From: Streptomyces sp. NBC_00820
GTDB taxonomy: Bacteria; Actinomycetota; Actinomycetes; Streptomycetales; Streptomycetaceae
Direction of reading: 5' to 3'
DNA length: 64,000 nt
NCBI RefSeq assembly: GCF_036347055.1
Contig: NZ_CP108882.1
Coordinates: forward strand, 5,808,501 to 5,872,500
Shown here: positions 1-7,209 of the stretch, piece by piece
Layout of the letters: each line of letters opens with the position of its first letter
How positions within the stretch are numbered: the first letter of the stretch is position 1
Notes under the pieces: generated by a model
What the model was told of the DNA's origin: nothing
The model's database searches: none
Seen by the model: the letters and a program-made list of their open reading frames with translations, nothing else
Translations under genes and position numbers: made by a program

Positions 1-998
1 AGGACTCGGGAGCGGCCTCCAAGACCGTGACTGTCGTCAGCCACGACTCGTGGGCCGTGTCGAAGAACGTCATCAAGGACTTCGAGAAGAGTTCCGGCTA
101 CAAGGTCCGCGTCCTGAAGGACGGCGACGCCGGACAGGCCGTCAACAAGGCGATCCTGACCAAGGACCACCCGCAGGGCGACGTCCTCTTCGGCGTCGAC
201 AACACCCTGCTCTCCCGCGCCCTCGACAACGGCCTCTTCCAGCCGTACGAGGCCAAGGGACTCGGCCAGGTCGACCCCGCCCACCAGCTCGACGCGGACA
301 AGCACCGCGTCACACCCGTCGACTACGGCGACATCTGCGTCAACTACGACAAGGCGTACTTCAGCGCGCACAAGCTGACCCCGCCGCAGACCTTCGCCGA
401 CCTCGCCAAGCCCGCGTACAAGAACCTCCTCGTCACCGAGAACGCCGCCACCTCCTCGCCCGGCCTCGGCTTCCTGCTCGGCAGCGCCGCCCGGTTCGGT
501 GACACGGGCTGGCAGGGCTACTGGAAGAAGCTCGAAGCCAACGGCGTGAAGGTCGTCGACGGCTGGGAGCAGGCCTACTACCAGGAGTTCTCCGGCTCGT
601 CCGAGGGGAAGAAGGCCGGCGGCGACCGGCCGCTCGTGGTGTCGTACGCCTCCTCCCCGCCCGCCGAGGTCATCTACGCCACCAAGCGGCCCAGCACCGC
701 CCCGACCGGCGTGTCGAACGGCACCTGCTTCCGGCAGACCGAGTTCGCCGGCCTGCTGGACAACGCGCGGAACACCAAGGGCGGCAAGGCGTTCATCGAC
801 TTCCTGCTGACCAGGGAGTTCCAGCAGGACATGCCGCTGAACATGTTCGTGTACCCGGTGGTGAAGGGCGCGAAGGTGCCGGCCGAGTTCACCGAGTACG
901 GGCCGGCCGCCGAGAAGCCTGCGACCATGGCCCCCGCCGAGATCGCCGCCAACCGCGACCAGTGGGTCAAGGCGTGGACGTCGCTCGTACTGAAGTAG
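1..998 (+). CDS. thiB: Thiamine-type ABC transporter substrate-binding protein (5'-truncated)
   Basis: Periplasmic-type binding protein that captures thiamine or a phosphorylated form outside the membrane for the permease and ATPase downstream. The frame is open to the window edge (codons begin at position 3), so the start codon, signal peptide and lipobox lie upstream. The GTG at 27 is internal. ThiB-like landmarks are the SHDSW opening of the mature domain, a DGWEQAYY segment near the middle followed by LVVSYASSPP, and the NMFVYPV stretch near the C-terminus. The order binding protein, permease, ATPase matches thiBPQ. The ligand is assigned from family resemblance. A related ferric or sulfate-type ligand is the alternative but less likely. 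Confidence 0.85.
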   Translation, partial: DSGAASKTVTVVSHDSWAVSKNVIKDFEKSSGYKVRVLKDGDAGQAVNKAILTKDHPQGDVLFGVDNTLLSRALDNGLFQPYEAKGLGQVDPAHQLDADKHRVTPVDYGDICVNYDKAYFSAHKLTPPQTFADLAKPAYKNLLVTENAATSSPGLGFLLGSAARFGDTGWQGYWKKLEANGVKVVDGWEQAYYQEFSGSSEGKKAGGDRPLVVSYASSPPAEVIYATKRPSTAPTGVSNGTCFRQTEFAGLLDNARNTKGGKAFIDFLLTREFQQDMPLNMFVYPVVKGAKVPAEFTEYGPAAEKPATMAPAEIAANRDQWVKAWTSLVLK

Positions 999-2647
999 CC
1001 CCCCGAGGGAGGGGTACGCGCGGGAGCGCGGCTCGGCTCGGGCTCATGGCCCTGCCCGCCGCGTTCTTCGCGGTGTTCTTCGCCTGGCCAGTGGCCGCGA
1101 TCGTGACACGCGGACTGAGGACGGACGGCGCCTGGCGGTTCGGGCGGATCGCGGACGTCGTCACCCAGCCCGGCATCCGGCACGTGCTGTGGTTCACCAC
1201 CTGGCAGGCCCTCGCCTCCACCGCGCTCACCCTGCTGCTCGCGCTGCCCGCCGCCTACGTCTTCGCCCGGCTCGACTTCCCCGGCAAACGCATCCTGCGG
1301 GCCGTGGTCACCGTCCCGTTCGTGCTGCCCACCGTCGTCGTCGGCAGCGCCTTCCTGGCCCTGGTCGGGCGCGGCGGGCTGCTGGACGAGCTGTGGGGCG
1401 TACGACTGGACACCACGGTGTGGGCGATCCTCGCGGCGCACGTCTTCTTCAACTACGCCGTCGTCGTGCGCACGGTCGGCGGCCTCTGGGCCCAGCTCGA
1501 CCCGCGCCAGGAACAGGCCGCCCGGATGCTCGGCGCCTCCGCGGCGCGGGCGTGGCGGAAGATCACCCTGCCCGCGCTCGTCCCGGCGGTGGCCGCCGCG
1601 GCGCTGATGGTGTTCCTGTTCACCTTCACCTCCTTCGGCGTGGTGCAGATCCTCGGCGGCCCCACCTTCTCCACCCTCGAAGTGGAGATCTACCGTGAGA
1701 CCTCCGAGGTCTTCGACCTCGCCACGGCCGCCGTCCTCACCCTCGTGCAGTTCGCCGCGGTCGGCGCGATCCTCGCCGTGCACGCCTGGACGGTACGACG
1801 GCGCGAGACCGCCCTGCGCCTGGTGGACGCCTCCGGCACCGCCCGCCGGCCGCGCGGCGCCGGGCAGTGGACGCTGCTCGCCGGGGTCCTCCTCACCGTC
1901 GCCCTGCTGCTGGTGCTGCCCCTCGCGGTGCTCGTCCGGCGCTCCCTGGACGCACCGGGTCTCGGCTACTACCGGGCGCTGACCGAGACCGACGGCGGCA
2001 CCTTCCTCATGGCGCCGCTGCACGCGGTGTGGACCTCGCTGGAGTACGCCGTCGCCGCCACCGCCATCGCCGTACTGATCGGCGGACTCGCCGCCGCCGC
2101 GCTGGCCCGCCGGGACGCGGGGCGGCTGGTACGCGGCTTCGACGCCCTGCTGATGCTGCCGCTCGGCGTCTCCGCCGTGACCGTCGGCTTCGGCTTCCTG
2201 ATCGCGCTGGACAAGCCGCCGCTGGATCTGCGGGAGTCGTGGATCCTGGTGCCGCTCGCCCAGGCGCTGGTCGGTGCCCCCTTCGTCGTACGGACGATGC
2301 TGCCCGTGCTGCGTGCGGTGGACGGCCGGCTCCGGGAGGCGGCGGCCGTGCTGGGGGCCTCGCCCTGGCGGGTGTGGCGGGAGGTCGACCTGCCCCTGGT
2401 GCGCAGGGCGCTGCTGGTCGCGGCCGGATTCGCGTTCGCCGTGTCGCTCGGCGAGTTCGGCGCGACCGTGTTCATCGCCCGGCCCGACAACCCGACGCTC
2501 CCGGTCGCCGTCGCCCGGCTGCTGAGCCGGCCCGGGGACCTCAACTACGGCCAGGCGATGGCCCTTTCCACGATTCTCATGGTGGTGTGCGCGGCCGCGC
2601 TGCTCGTCCTGGAGCGCCTGCGCACCGACCGGACGGGGGAGTTCTGA
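974..2647 (+). CDS. thiP: Thiamine-type ABC transporter permease (fused two-half permease)
   Basis: Integral membrane component of about 557 residues with two tandem permease halves. Each half carries several hydrophobic helices and an EAA-type loop: QEQAARMLGAS...LP near residues 180-205 and LREAAAVLGAS...LP near 455-480. The EAA loops dock on the ATPase encoded at 2736. A fused ThiP/FbpB-type architecture fits a single permease gene with a single ATPase. The start is uncertain: GTG 962 and GTG 974 overlap the binding-protein gene, and ATG 1046 begins just before the first helix. None has a clear ribosome binding site. GTG 974 was chosen as a compromise that keeps a short cytoplasmic N-terminus. 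The stop TGA overlaps an ATG at 2647. Confidence 0.85.
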   Translation: MDVARTEVAPRGRGTRGSAARLGLMALPAAFFAVFFAWPVAAIVTRGLRTDGAWRFGRIADVVTQPGIRHVLWFTTWQALASTALTLLLALPAAYVFARLDFPGKRILRAVVTVPFVLPTVVVGSAFLALVGRGGLLDELWGVRLDTTVWAILAAHVFFNYAVVVRTVGGLWAQLDPRQEQAARMLGASAARAWRKITLPALVPAVAAAALMVFLFTFTSFGVVQILGGPTFSTLEVEIYRETSEVFDLATAAVLTLVQFAAVGAILAVHAWTVRRRETALRLVDASGTARRPRGAGQWTLLAGVLLTVALLLVLPLAVLVRRSLDAPGLGYYRALTETDGGTFLMAPLHAVWTSLEYAVAATAIAVLIGGLAAAALARRDAGRLVRGFDALLMLPLGVSAVTVGFGFLIALDKPPLDLRESWILVPLAQALVGAPFVVRTMLPVLRAVDGRLREAAAVLGASPWRVWREVDLPLVRRALLVAAGFAFAVSLGEFGATVFIARPDNPTLPVAVARLLSRPGDLNYGQAMALSTILMVVCAAALLVLERLRTDRTGEF

Positions 2648-2735
2648 TGCCACCGAGCCCGACAGGGGGAGCCCAGATGCCGCCGATTCCGACGGCGGGA
2701 GTCCCGATGCCGCCGAGCCCGACGGGGGACCTCTG
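2647..2735 (+). repeat. Three tandem ~30-bp repeats before the thiamine ATPase start
   Basis: Copies lie at 2647-2676, 2677-2706 and 2707-2735 (30, 30 and 29 nt). Each begins ATGCC(A/G)CCGA and ends in a G-rich Shine-Dalgarno-like stretch. The unit length is a multiple of three in the first two copies, so the reading frame is preserved through all three until the stop. Confidence 0.85.
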
Positions 2736-2736
2736 A
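2647..2736 (+). CDS. 29-residue repeat-built mini-ORF coupling permease and ATPase genes
   Basis: The permease stop TGA (2645-2647) overlaps an ATG at 2647. This opens a 29-codon frame ending in a TGA at 2734-2736, which in turn overlaps the ATG of the ATPase gene. The peptide consists of three imperfect decapeptides, each starting MPP(S/I)PT. Each unit contains a purine-rich GGGGGA or GGCGGGA stretch resembling a ribosome binding site. It could be a translated coupling leader or a non-functional amplification of the ATPase start region. No known protein was recognised. Confidence 0.35.
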   Translation: MPPSPTGGAQMPPIPTAGVPMPPSPTGDL

Positions 2737-3764
2737 TGTTGCTGAGTCTCCGGGACGCGACCGTGCGCTTCGGCGGACGGCCCGTGCTCGACGCGGTCGG
2801 CCTGGACGTCGCCGAGCACGAGGTGGTGTGTGTGCTCGGGCCCAGCGGCAGCGGCAAGTCGACCCTGCTCCGGGCCGTGGCCGGCCTGCAGCCGCTCCAT
2901 TTCGGGCGGGTGCTGCTCGACGGCCGGGACCAGGCCGGCGTGCCCGCGCACCGGCGGGGCGTCGGGCTGATGTTCCAGGACCACCAGCTGTTCCCGCAGC
3001 GGGACGTGGGCGGCAACGTGGCCTTCGGGCCGCGCATGCACGGTGTGCCGAAGCGCGCACGGGACGCGGAGGTGGAGACGCTGCTGGAGCTGGTCGGGCT
3101 GCCCGGAGCCGCCCGCCGGGCGGTCGCCGGGCTGTCCGGCGGCGAGCAGCAGCGGGTGGCCCTCGCGCGGGCGCTCGCGCCCCGGCCCCGGCTGCTCATG
3201 CTGGACGAGCCGCTCGGCCAGCTCGACCGGTCCCTCAGGGAACGGCTCGTGGTCGAACTGAAGGAACTCTTCGGCCAGTTGGGCACGACCGTGCTCGCCG
3301 TGACCCACGACCAGGGCGAGGCCTTCGCACTGGCCGACCGGGTGGTGGTGATGCGGGACGGCCGGATCGCCCAGTCCGGGACACCGCTGGAGGTCTGGCA
3401 GCGACCCGCGGACGAGTTCGTGGCCCGCTTCCTCGGCTTCGACAACGTGGTCCCGGCGACCGTCGCCGACTCGGCCGCGCGGACCCCCTGGGGCACCCTG
3501 CCCGTCCCGGACGGCTCTCCCCGGGGTGATCACCCGCTGCTGGTCCGGCCGGCCGGGGTACGGCTCGTGGGGGACGGCGAGGGCCTGCCCTGCACGGTGA
3601 CCGCGCGCACCTTCCGGGGCACCCATGTCGCCGTCCGCCTCCGGCCCCGCGACGGCGGCCCGCACCTGGAGGCGGCCTGCGCCCTCCGGGACGCTCCCGA
3701 GGCCGGAACCGAGACGGGTGTCACGTTCGACCCGGCGGAAATCGTCGTGCTCGGCCGATCATGA
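2736..3764 (+). CDS. thiQ: Thiamine-type ABC transporter ATP-binding protein
   Basis: Cytoplasmic ATPase of 342 residues that powers the importer. Walker A GPSGSGKST lies at about residues 35-43. The signature LSGGEQQ lies near 133, Walker B LLMLDEP near 153, and the switch histidine is in VTHDQGEA. The residues after about 235 form a TOBE-like C-terminal extension, which makes it longer than E. coli ThiQ and closer to PotA/FbpC-type ATPases. The ATG at 2736 overlaps the stop of the preceding mini-ORF (TGATG), with GACGGGGGA upstream as ribosome binding site. It is the last gene of the operon. The next gene starts 18 bp downstream and may be co-transcribed. Confidence 0.9.
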   Translation: MLLSLRDATVRFGGRPVLDAVGLDVAEHEVVCVLGPSGSGKSTLLRAVAGLQPLHFGRVLLDGRDQAGVPAHRRGVGLMFQDHQLFPQRDVGGNVAFGPRMHGVPKRARDAEVETLLELVGLPGAARRAVAGLSGGEQQRVALARALAPRPRLLMLDEPLGQLDRSLRERLVVELKELFGQLGTTVLAVTHDQGEAFALADRVVVMRDGRIAQSGTPLEVWQRPADEFVARFLGFDNVVPATVADSAARTPWGTLPVPDGSPRGDHPLLVRPAGVRLVGDGEGLPCTVTARTFRGTHVAVRLRPRDGGPHLEAACALRDAPEAGTETGVTFDPAEIVVLGRS

Positions 3765-3782
3765 CGCCCCTAAGGTGAGGGC

Positions 3783-4577
3783 ATGACGCTGCTCGCACAT
3801 GATCGCTATTGCGACGAGATCGCTTACCAGGTCGGCCGGTTGAGGGACGTGGTGACCTCCGGAGCCGACCTGTCCGCCACCGTGCCGACCTGCCCGGACT
3901 GGTCGCTGGAACAGCTCGTGCGACACGTGGGCGGCGCCCTGCGCTGGGTGGACACCCTGGTGCGCGCGCGGGCCCAGGAGAACATCCCGCGCGAAGAGGT
4001 GCCGGACTGGGCGGGCCCGGAGGAGCGGGGGGACGCGGCGGCACTCGAGAAGTGGCTGGGGGAGGCGGGGGAGTCGGTCGTCGCCGCGCTGCGCGAGGCC
4101 GGCCCGGACGTCGCCGTGTGGACCTGGATGGGCCTGCTCACCACCGGCTTCTGGGCCCGCCGGATGACCCACGAGACCGCCGTGCACCACGCCGACGCCG
4201 CGCTCGCCGCGGGCCTGCCCTACGAGATCGCGTCCGAGGTGGCCGCCGACGCGCTCGACGAGTCGCTGGAGCTGACCCTCCGGGTGCTGCCTCTGCGGGG
4301 CCGGGATGAGGCCCTGCGCGAGGGGCCGGCGCGCTCCGTGCACCTGCATGCCACCGACACGGGCGCGGCCCTGGACGCCGAGTGGCTCATGGAGTTCGGC
4401 GCGGGCCGCCTCGGCTGGCGGCGCGGTCACGAGAAGGCGACCGTCGCGCTGCGCGGCCCGCTCACCGCGCTCCTGCTCGCCTCCTACCGGCGCCTCCCGC
4501 TGGACACCCCCGGTCTCGAGGTGCTGGGCGACCGCGAGGTGCTGGAGTTCTGGGTGGAGCGGGTCACCTTCGGCTGA
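3783..4577 (+). CDS. Maleylpyruvate isomerase family mycothiol-dependent enzyme
   Basis: 264-residue protein with the DinB-like four-helix mycothiol-binding fold of the actinobacterial MDMPI family. The N-terminal segment has PTCPDWSLEQLVRHVGG, which matches the CPDW...L..H motif of the family, including a likely metal-binding histidine. MTHETAVHHADA near residues 130-140 supplies the other expected histidines. The family uses mycothiol as cofactor for isomerase or detoxifying S-transfer reactions. The substrate here is unknown. The ATG is preceded by AAGGTGAGGGC. The gene is convergent with the LAETG gene, and a strong hairpin at 4601-4634 lies between them. Confidence 0.8.
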   Translation: MTLLAHDRYCDEIAYQVGRLRDVVTSGADLSATVPTCPDWSLEQLVRHVGGALRWVDTLVRARAQENIPREEVPDWAGPEERGDAAALEKWLGEAGESVVAALREAGPDVAVWTWMGLLTTGFWARRMTHETAVHHADAALAAGLPYEIASEVAADALDESLELTLRVLPLRGRDEALREGPARSVHLHATDTGAALDAEWLMEFGAGRLGWRRGHEKATVALRGPLTALLLASYRRLPLDTPGLEVLGDREVLEFWVERVTFG

Positions 4578-4600
4578 CGGGCCCGCAGCGGAACACGGCA

Positions 4601-4634
4601 GCGGCCCGCCCCCGTGGATTCGGGGACGGGCCGC
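4601..4634. terminator. Bidirectional intrinsic-type terminator hairpin
   Basis: A 14-bp stem with one mismatch (GCGGCCCG-C-CCCCG pairing with CGGGG-A-CGGGCCGC) and a 6-nt loop lies between the convergent genes ending at 4577 (+) and 4671 (-). No U-tract follows, which is common for Streptomyces terminators. Confidence 0.65.
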
Positions 4635-4670
4635 TGACCTGTACTGCTAGTGGTGTGCGAAGAGGTGGCG

Positions 4671-5384
4671 TCAGCCGGCGCTCTTCGCGCCACGGCGGCG
4701 CATGCCGAAGAACACGGCGCCACCACCGACGACGACGAGCGCACCCGCGACACCGGCGATCATGCCGGTGTTGGAGTTGGCACCGGTCTCGGCGAGGTTC
4801 GAGTCACCGACCGCCGGGGACGGCGCGTTGCTCGCGGCACCCGCCGGGGCGGCGCTGCTGCTCTCGGACTCCGCCGGGGCCGGGGACTCCGAGGAGTCGG
4901 AAACGCTGGCGGAGGCCGAGGGAGCCGGGGTGGTCGGCTTCGTGTCCTCAGTGGGAGAAGTCGTCGGGGACTCCTCCTTCTTGCAGGCCGTCGACGAGGT
5001 CGTCAGCTCGGGGCTGATGTCGTTGTCGACGTTGAAGCGGTCGGTCTTGACGTGGATGCGGTAGGCGGTGCTCGCCTTCCAGTCCACGTCGAAGGTGATC
5101 CGGGTGCCCTCGCGGGATCCCTTGACGCCTTCCTTCTGAGCGACCTGCGTCTCATTGCCGGCAGCGGTCTTCTCGAACACCGTGATGGTGGCGGGAGTGC
5201 TGGAGCCGTCGATGTCCGTGACCACGATCTGGCCCTTGTCACCGGCGCAGCTGGCCTCGGCCTTGAAGTCGCGGATGTTGCACGCGGAAGCGGTGCCGGC
5301 GACACCGATCGCCAGCGCGGCCGTAGCGGAGGCAACACCGAGAATGCGCACGGAACGGCGCGCGTTACGACGAGTTATGGACAC
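4671..5384 (-). CDS. LAETG-anchored cell-wall surface protein
   Basis: 237-residue secreted protein. It has an N-terminal signal peptide (RRNARRS, then a hydrophobic run ending near ASA at about residue 34), a beta-rich ectodomain, and a Ser/Thr/Pro/Ala-rich stalk at roughly 138-190. The sorting signal is LAETG at 197-201, followed by a transmembrane helix and an MRRRGAKSAG tail. LAXTG is the motif recognised by Streptomyces class E sortases, so wall anchoring is inferred. Four cysteines in the ectodomain could form disulfides. A near-consensus promoter lies upstream at 5479-5506. Function beyond surface display is not recognisable. Confidence 0.85.
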   Translation of the reverse strand: MSITRRNARRSVRILGVASATAALAIGVAGTASACNIRDFKAEASCAGDKGQIVVTDIDGSSTPATITVFEKTAAGNETQVAQKEGVKGSREGTRITFDVDWKASTAYRIHVKTDRFNVDNDISPELTTSSTACKKEESPTTSPTEDTKPTTPAPSASASVSDSSESPAPAESESSSAAPAGAASNAPSPAVGDSNLAETGANSNTGMIAGVAGALVVVGGGAVFFGMRRRGAKSAG

Positions 5385-5478
5385 GTTTGTCCTTTACAGA
5401 GTGCATAACTGCGGGGGGTGGAGGGGCACTTGGGACAACCCACGAACTGTGTACCGGTGCCCCCACGAGACCCTCAGG

Positions 5479-5506
5479 TTTATAAGTGTGTCGTAAGAAG
5501 TGTCAA
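5479..5506 (-). promoter_or_regulatory. Near-consensus vegetative promoter of the LAETG gene
   Basis: On the minus strand TTGACA (5506-5501) and TATAAA (5484-5479) are separated by 16 nt, an unusually good housekeeping-sigma match for this GC content. The predicted transcript has a leader of about 85-90 nt before the start at 5384. Confidence 0.7.
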
Positions 5507-5516
5507 TCTGTAGAGC

Positions 5517-5532
5517 GTCAACGGCCGTTGAC
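5517..5532. promoter_or_regulatory. Perfect 16-bp palindrome upstream of the LAETG promoter
   Basis: GTCAACGG followed directly by CCGTTGAC, a gapless palindrome. It lies 10 nt upstream of the -35 box of the LAETG promoter and 12 nt past the stop of the LOG-family gene. It may be an operator for the surface-protein gene. Folding as a short terminator for the upstream gene is the alternative. Confidence 0.5.
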
Positions 5533-5544
5533 TTTACCGTCTTG

Positions 5545-6669
5545 TTAGCGAGCGAGACGTTTGATTGCCTCCGGAGCCTGCTCGATCGTGTCGACCAGGG
5601 CGATACGGGACTCCATCGACCGCCCCCGCGCCAGCGACCGCAGCAGTGGCCAGGTGGGCAACTCCCTTGTCCAGTGCGCCTCGTCGACGAGCACCATCGG
5701 CGTCGGCTCGCCGCGTGACTCGTAGTAGTTCGGCGTCGCGTTGTCGAAGATCTCCTGCACGGTGCCGGCGGCGCCCGGCAGGAACACCACCCCGGCGTTG
5801 GAGCGGGCCAGCAGGCCGTCCTCACGCGTTGCGTTGGCGAAGTACTTGGCGAGGTGCGCGGCGAAGGCGTTCGGCGGCTCGTGGCCGTAGAACCAGGTCG
5901 GGATGCCCACCGAGGCCCCGCCGTCCGGCCAGCGCTCCCGCACCTCGAAGGCCGCCCGCGCCCAGTCGGTGACGGACGGCCGGAACGAGGGTGCCTTGGC
6001 CAGGATCCGGAGCGCGTCCTCCAGCATGCCGTCCGCGAACGGCGCGGCGTACGCGCCGAGGTTGGCCGCCTCCATCGCGCCCGGTCCGCCGCCGGTGGCG
6101 ACCGTGAACCCGGCGCGCGTCAGTTCGCGGCCGAGCCGCGCCGCCCCGGCGTAGGCGGGGGTGCCCCGCTCCATCGCGTGGCCGCCCATCACCCCCACCA
6201 CCCGTGCACCGGCGAGGAGTTCGTCCAGGGCGTCGGAGACCGCGTCGTCGTGGATCGCGCGCAGCATCGAGGCGAAGACGTCCCCGTCGTCCTTGGTCCG
6301 CTGGAACCAGGCGTAGGTCCGCGCGTCCGGTGTCGCCTCGTAGCCCGCGCGGAGGGAGTCGAACAGCTCGCCGGGCGTGTAGACGAAGCCCCGGTACGGG
6401 TCGAAGGGGAGCCCCGGGACCGGCGGGAAGACCAGGGCGCCGGCCGCGCCGACGCGGGCCGCGGCCTCGGGTTCCATGGGGCAGCCGAGGAAGACGGTCT
6501 GCGTGGTGTCGAGGTCGAGCAACTGGGCCGTGCGGGCGGTCAGATCGACGGCCTGTACACGGAACCGTGCGAGCGTTCCGTGCTCGGCGACGACCGCGTC
6601 GAACTCGGCCAGGGACTCTATCTCTTGGTCGCGTACGGCTCGGCCGGACCGAGCGGGTTTCGGATGCAC
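5545..6669 (-). CDS. LOG-family Rossmann-fold protein (long form)
   Basis: About 374 residues. The LOG / lysine-decarboxylase-like nucleotide-binding domain occupies the centre and C-terminal half. GGHAMERGTPAYAGAARLG and VATGGGPGAMEAAN match the family's nucleotide-binding glycine motif. PGAAGTVQEIFD corresponds to the PGGxGTxxE catalytic motif, with Gly-Gly changed to Gly-Ala. Family members cleave nucleoside 5'-monophosphates, including cytokinin ribotides. The N-terminal ~130 residues are an extra domain not seen in short LOG proteins. The start chosen is GTG 6669, because the longer frame to 6825 overlaps the VOC gene. The substrate is unknown. Confidence 0.7.
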   Translation of the reverse strand: MHPKPARSGRAVRDQEIESLAEFDAVVAEHGTLARFRVQAVDLTARTAQLLDLDTTQTVFLGCPMEPEAAARVGAAGALVFPPVPGLPFDPYRGFVYTPGELFDSLRAGYEATPDARTYAWFQRTKDDGDVFASMLRAIHDDAVSDALDELLAGARVVGVMGGHAMERGTPAYAGAARLGRELTRAGFTVATGGGPGAMEAANLGAYAAPFADGMLEDALRILAKAPSFRPSVTDWARAAFEVRERWPDGGASVGIPTWFYGHEPPNAFAAHLAKYFANATREDGLLARSNAGVVFLPGAAGTVQEIFDNATPNYYESRGEPTPMVLVDEAHWTRELPTWPLLRSLARGRSMESRIALVDTIEQAPEAIKRLAR

Positions 6670-6706
6670 CCGCCCATGCTGGCACGGACGTTGGGGCAGG
6701 GAGGGG

Positions 6707-7114
6707 TCAGCCCTGAACCGCCGCCGGGTCCATCCACATGATCTCCCAGGTGTGGCCGTCGAGGTCGTCGAAGGCCCGTCCGTACATGAAACCGTGGTCC
6801 TGGGTCTCACCGCTCGCCGTGCCACCGGCCGCGATCGCCCGGTCCACCAGCTCGTCCACCTTCTCCCGGCTCTCGGCGCTCAGGCACAGCAGCACCTCGC
6901 TGGACTTCGCCGGGTCGGCGATCTCCTTCTTCGTGAAGGTGGCGTAGTGCCGCTTGCCGAGCAGCATCACGACGATGGTGTCGCTGATCACGACACAGGC
7001 GCACTCGTCGGTGCTGAACTGGGGGTTGATCGTGTAGCCGAGGGCGGTGAAGAACCTCTTCGACGCCTCGACGTCGTCGGTGGCCAGGTTCACGAAGATC
7101 ATCTGCTGGTACAT
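6707..7114 (-). CDS. VOC-family (glyoxalase/bleomycin-resistance fold) protein
   Basis: 135-residue single-domain VOC protein with two beta-alpha-beta-beta-beta halves. QMIFVNLATDDVEASKRFFTALGY opens the first half, and a C-terminal GRAFDDLDGHTWEIMWMD supplies the typical DPDGH-like and E metal-ligand motif. It resembles the PhnB/YfdF-like group. The substrate cannot be told from sequence, because the family spans lyases, dioxygenases and antibiotic-binding proteins. Its end lies 38 bp upstream of the LOG gene start on the same strand, so co-transcription is possible. Confidence 0.8.
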   Translation of the reverse strand: MYQQMIFVNLATDDVEASKRFFTALGYTINPQFSTDECACVVISDTIVVMLLGKRHYATFTKKEIADPAKSSEVLLCLSAESREKVDELVDRAIAAGGTASGETQDHGFMYGRAFDDLDGHTWEIMWMDPAAVQG

Positions 7115-7209
7115 GGGGTCTCTCCCTGAGGTTCTCGCGCCTGTCGTCGTTCACCGGTAAAGACACCGGGCCGCCGGAGAACTCATCGGCGGCCCGCGTA
7201 CTTCCGTGT

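Noticed and set aside
1..998. TPP riboswitch controlling the thiamine transporter
   Set aside because: The 5' end of the operon is outside the window, and no TPP aptamer-like sequence is visible inside.
674..3496. 940-codon minus-strand frame opposite the thiamine transporter genes
   Set aside because: It is antisense to three genes with clear family motifs, has highly repetitive Gly/Arg/Gln-rich content and no ribosome binding site. Long antisense frames are expected at this GC content.
6670..6825. N-terminal extension of the LOG-family gene to 6825
   Set aside because: The extension overlaps the VOC gene, is Arg/Thr-rich without homology, and has no ribosome binding site.
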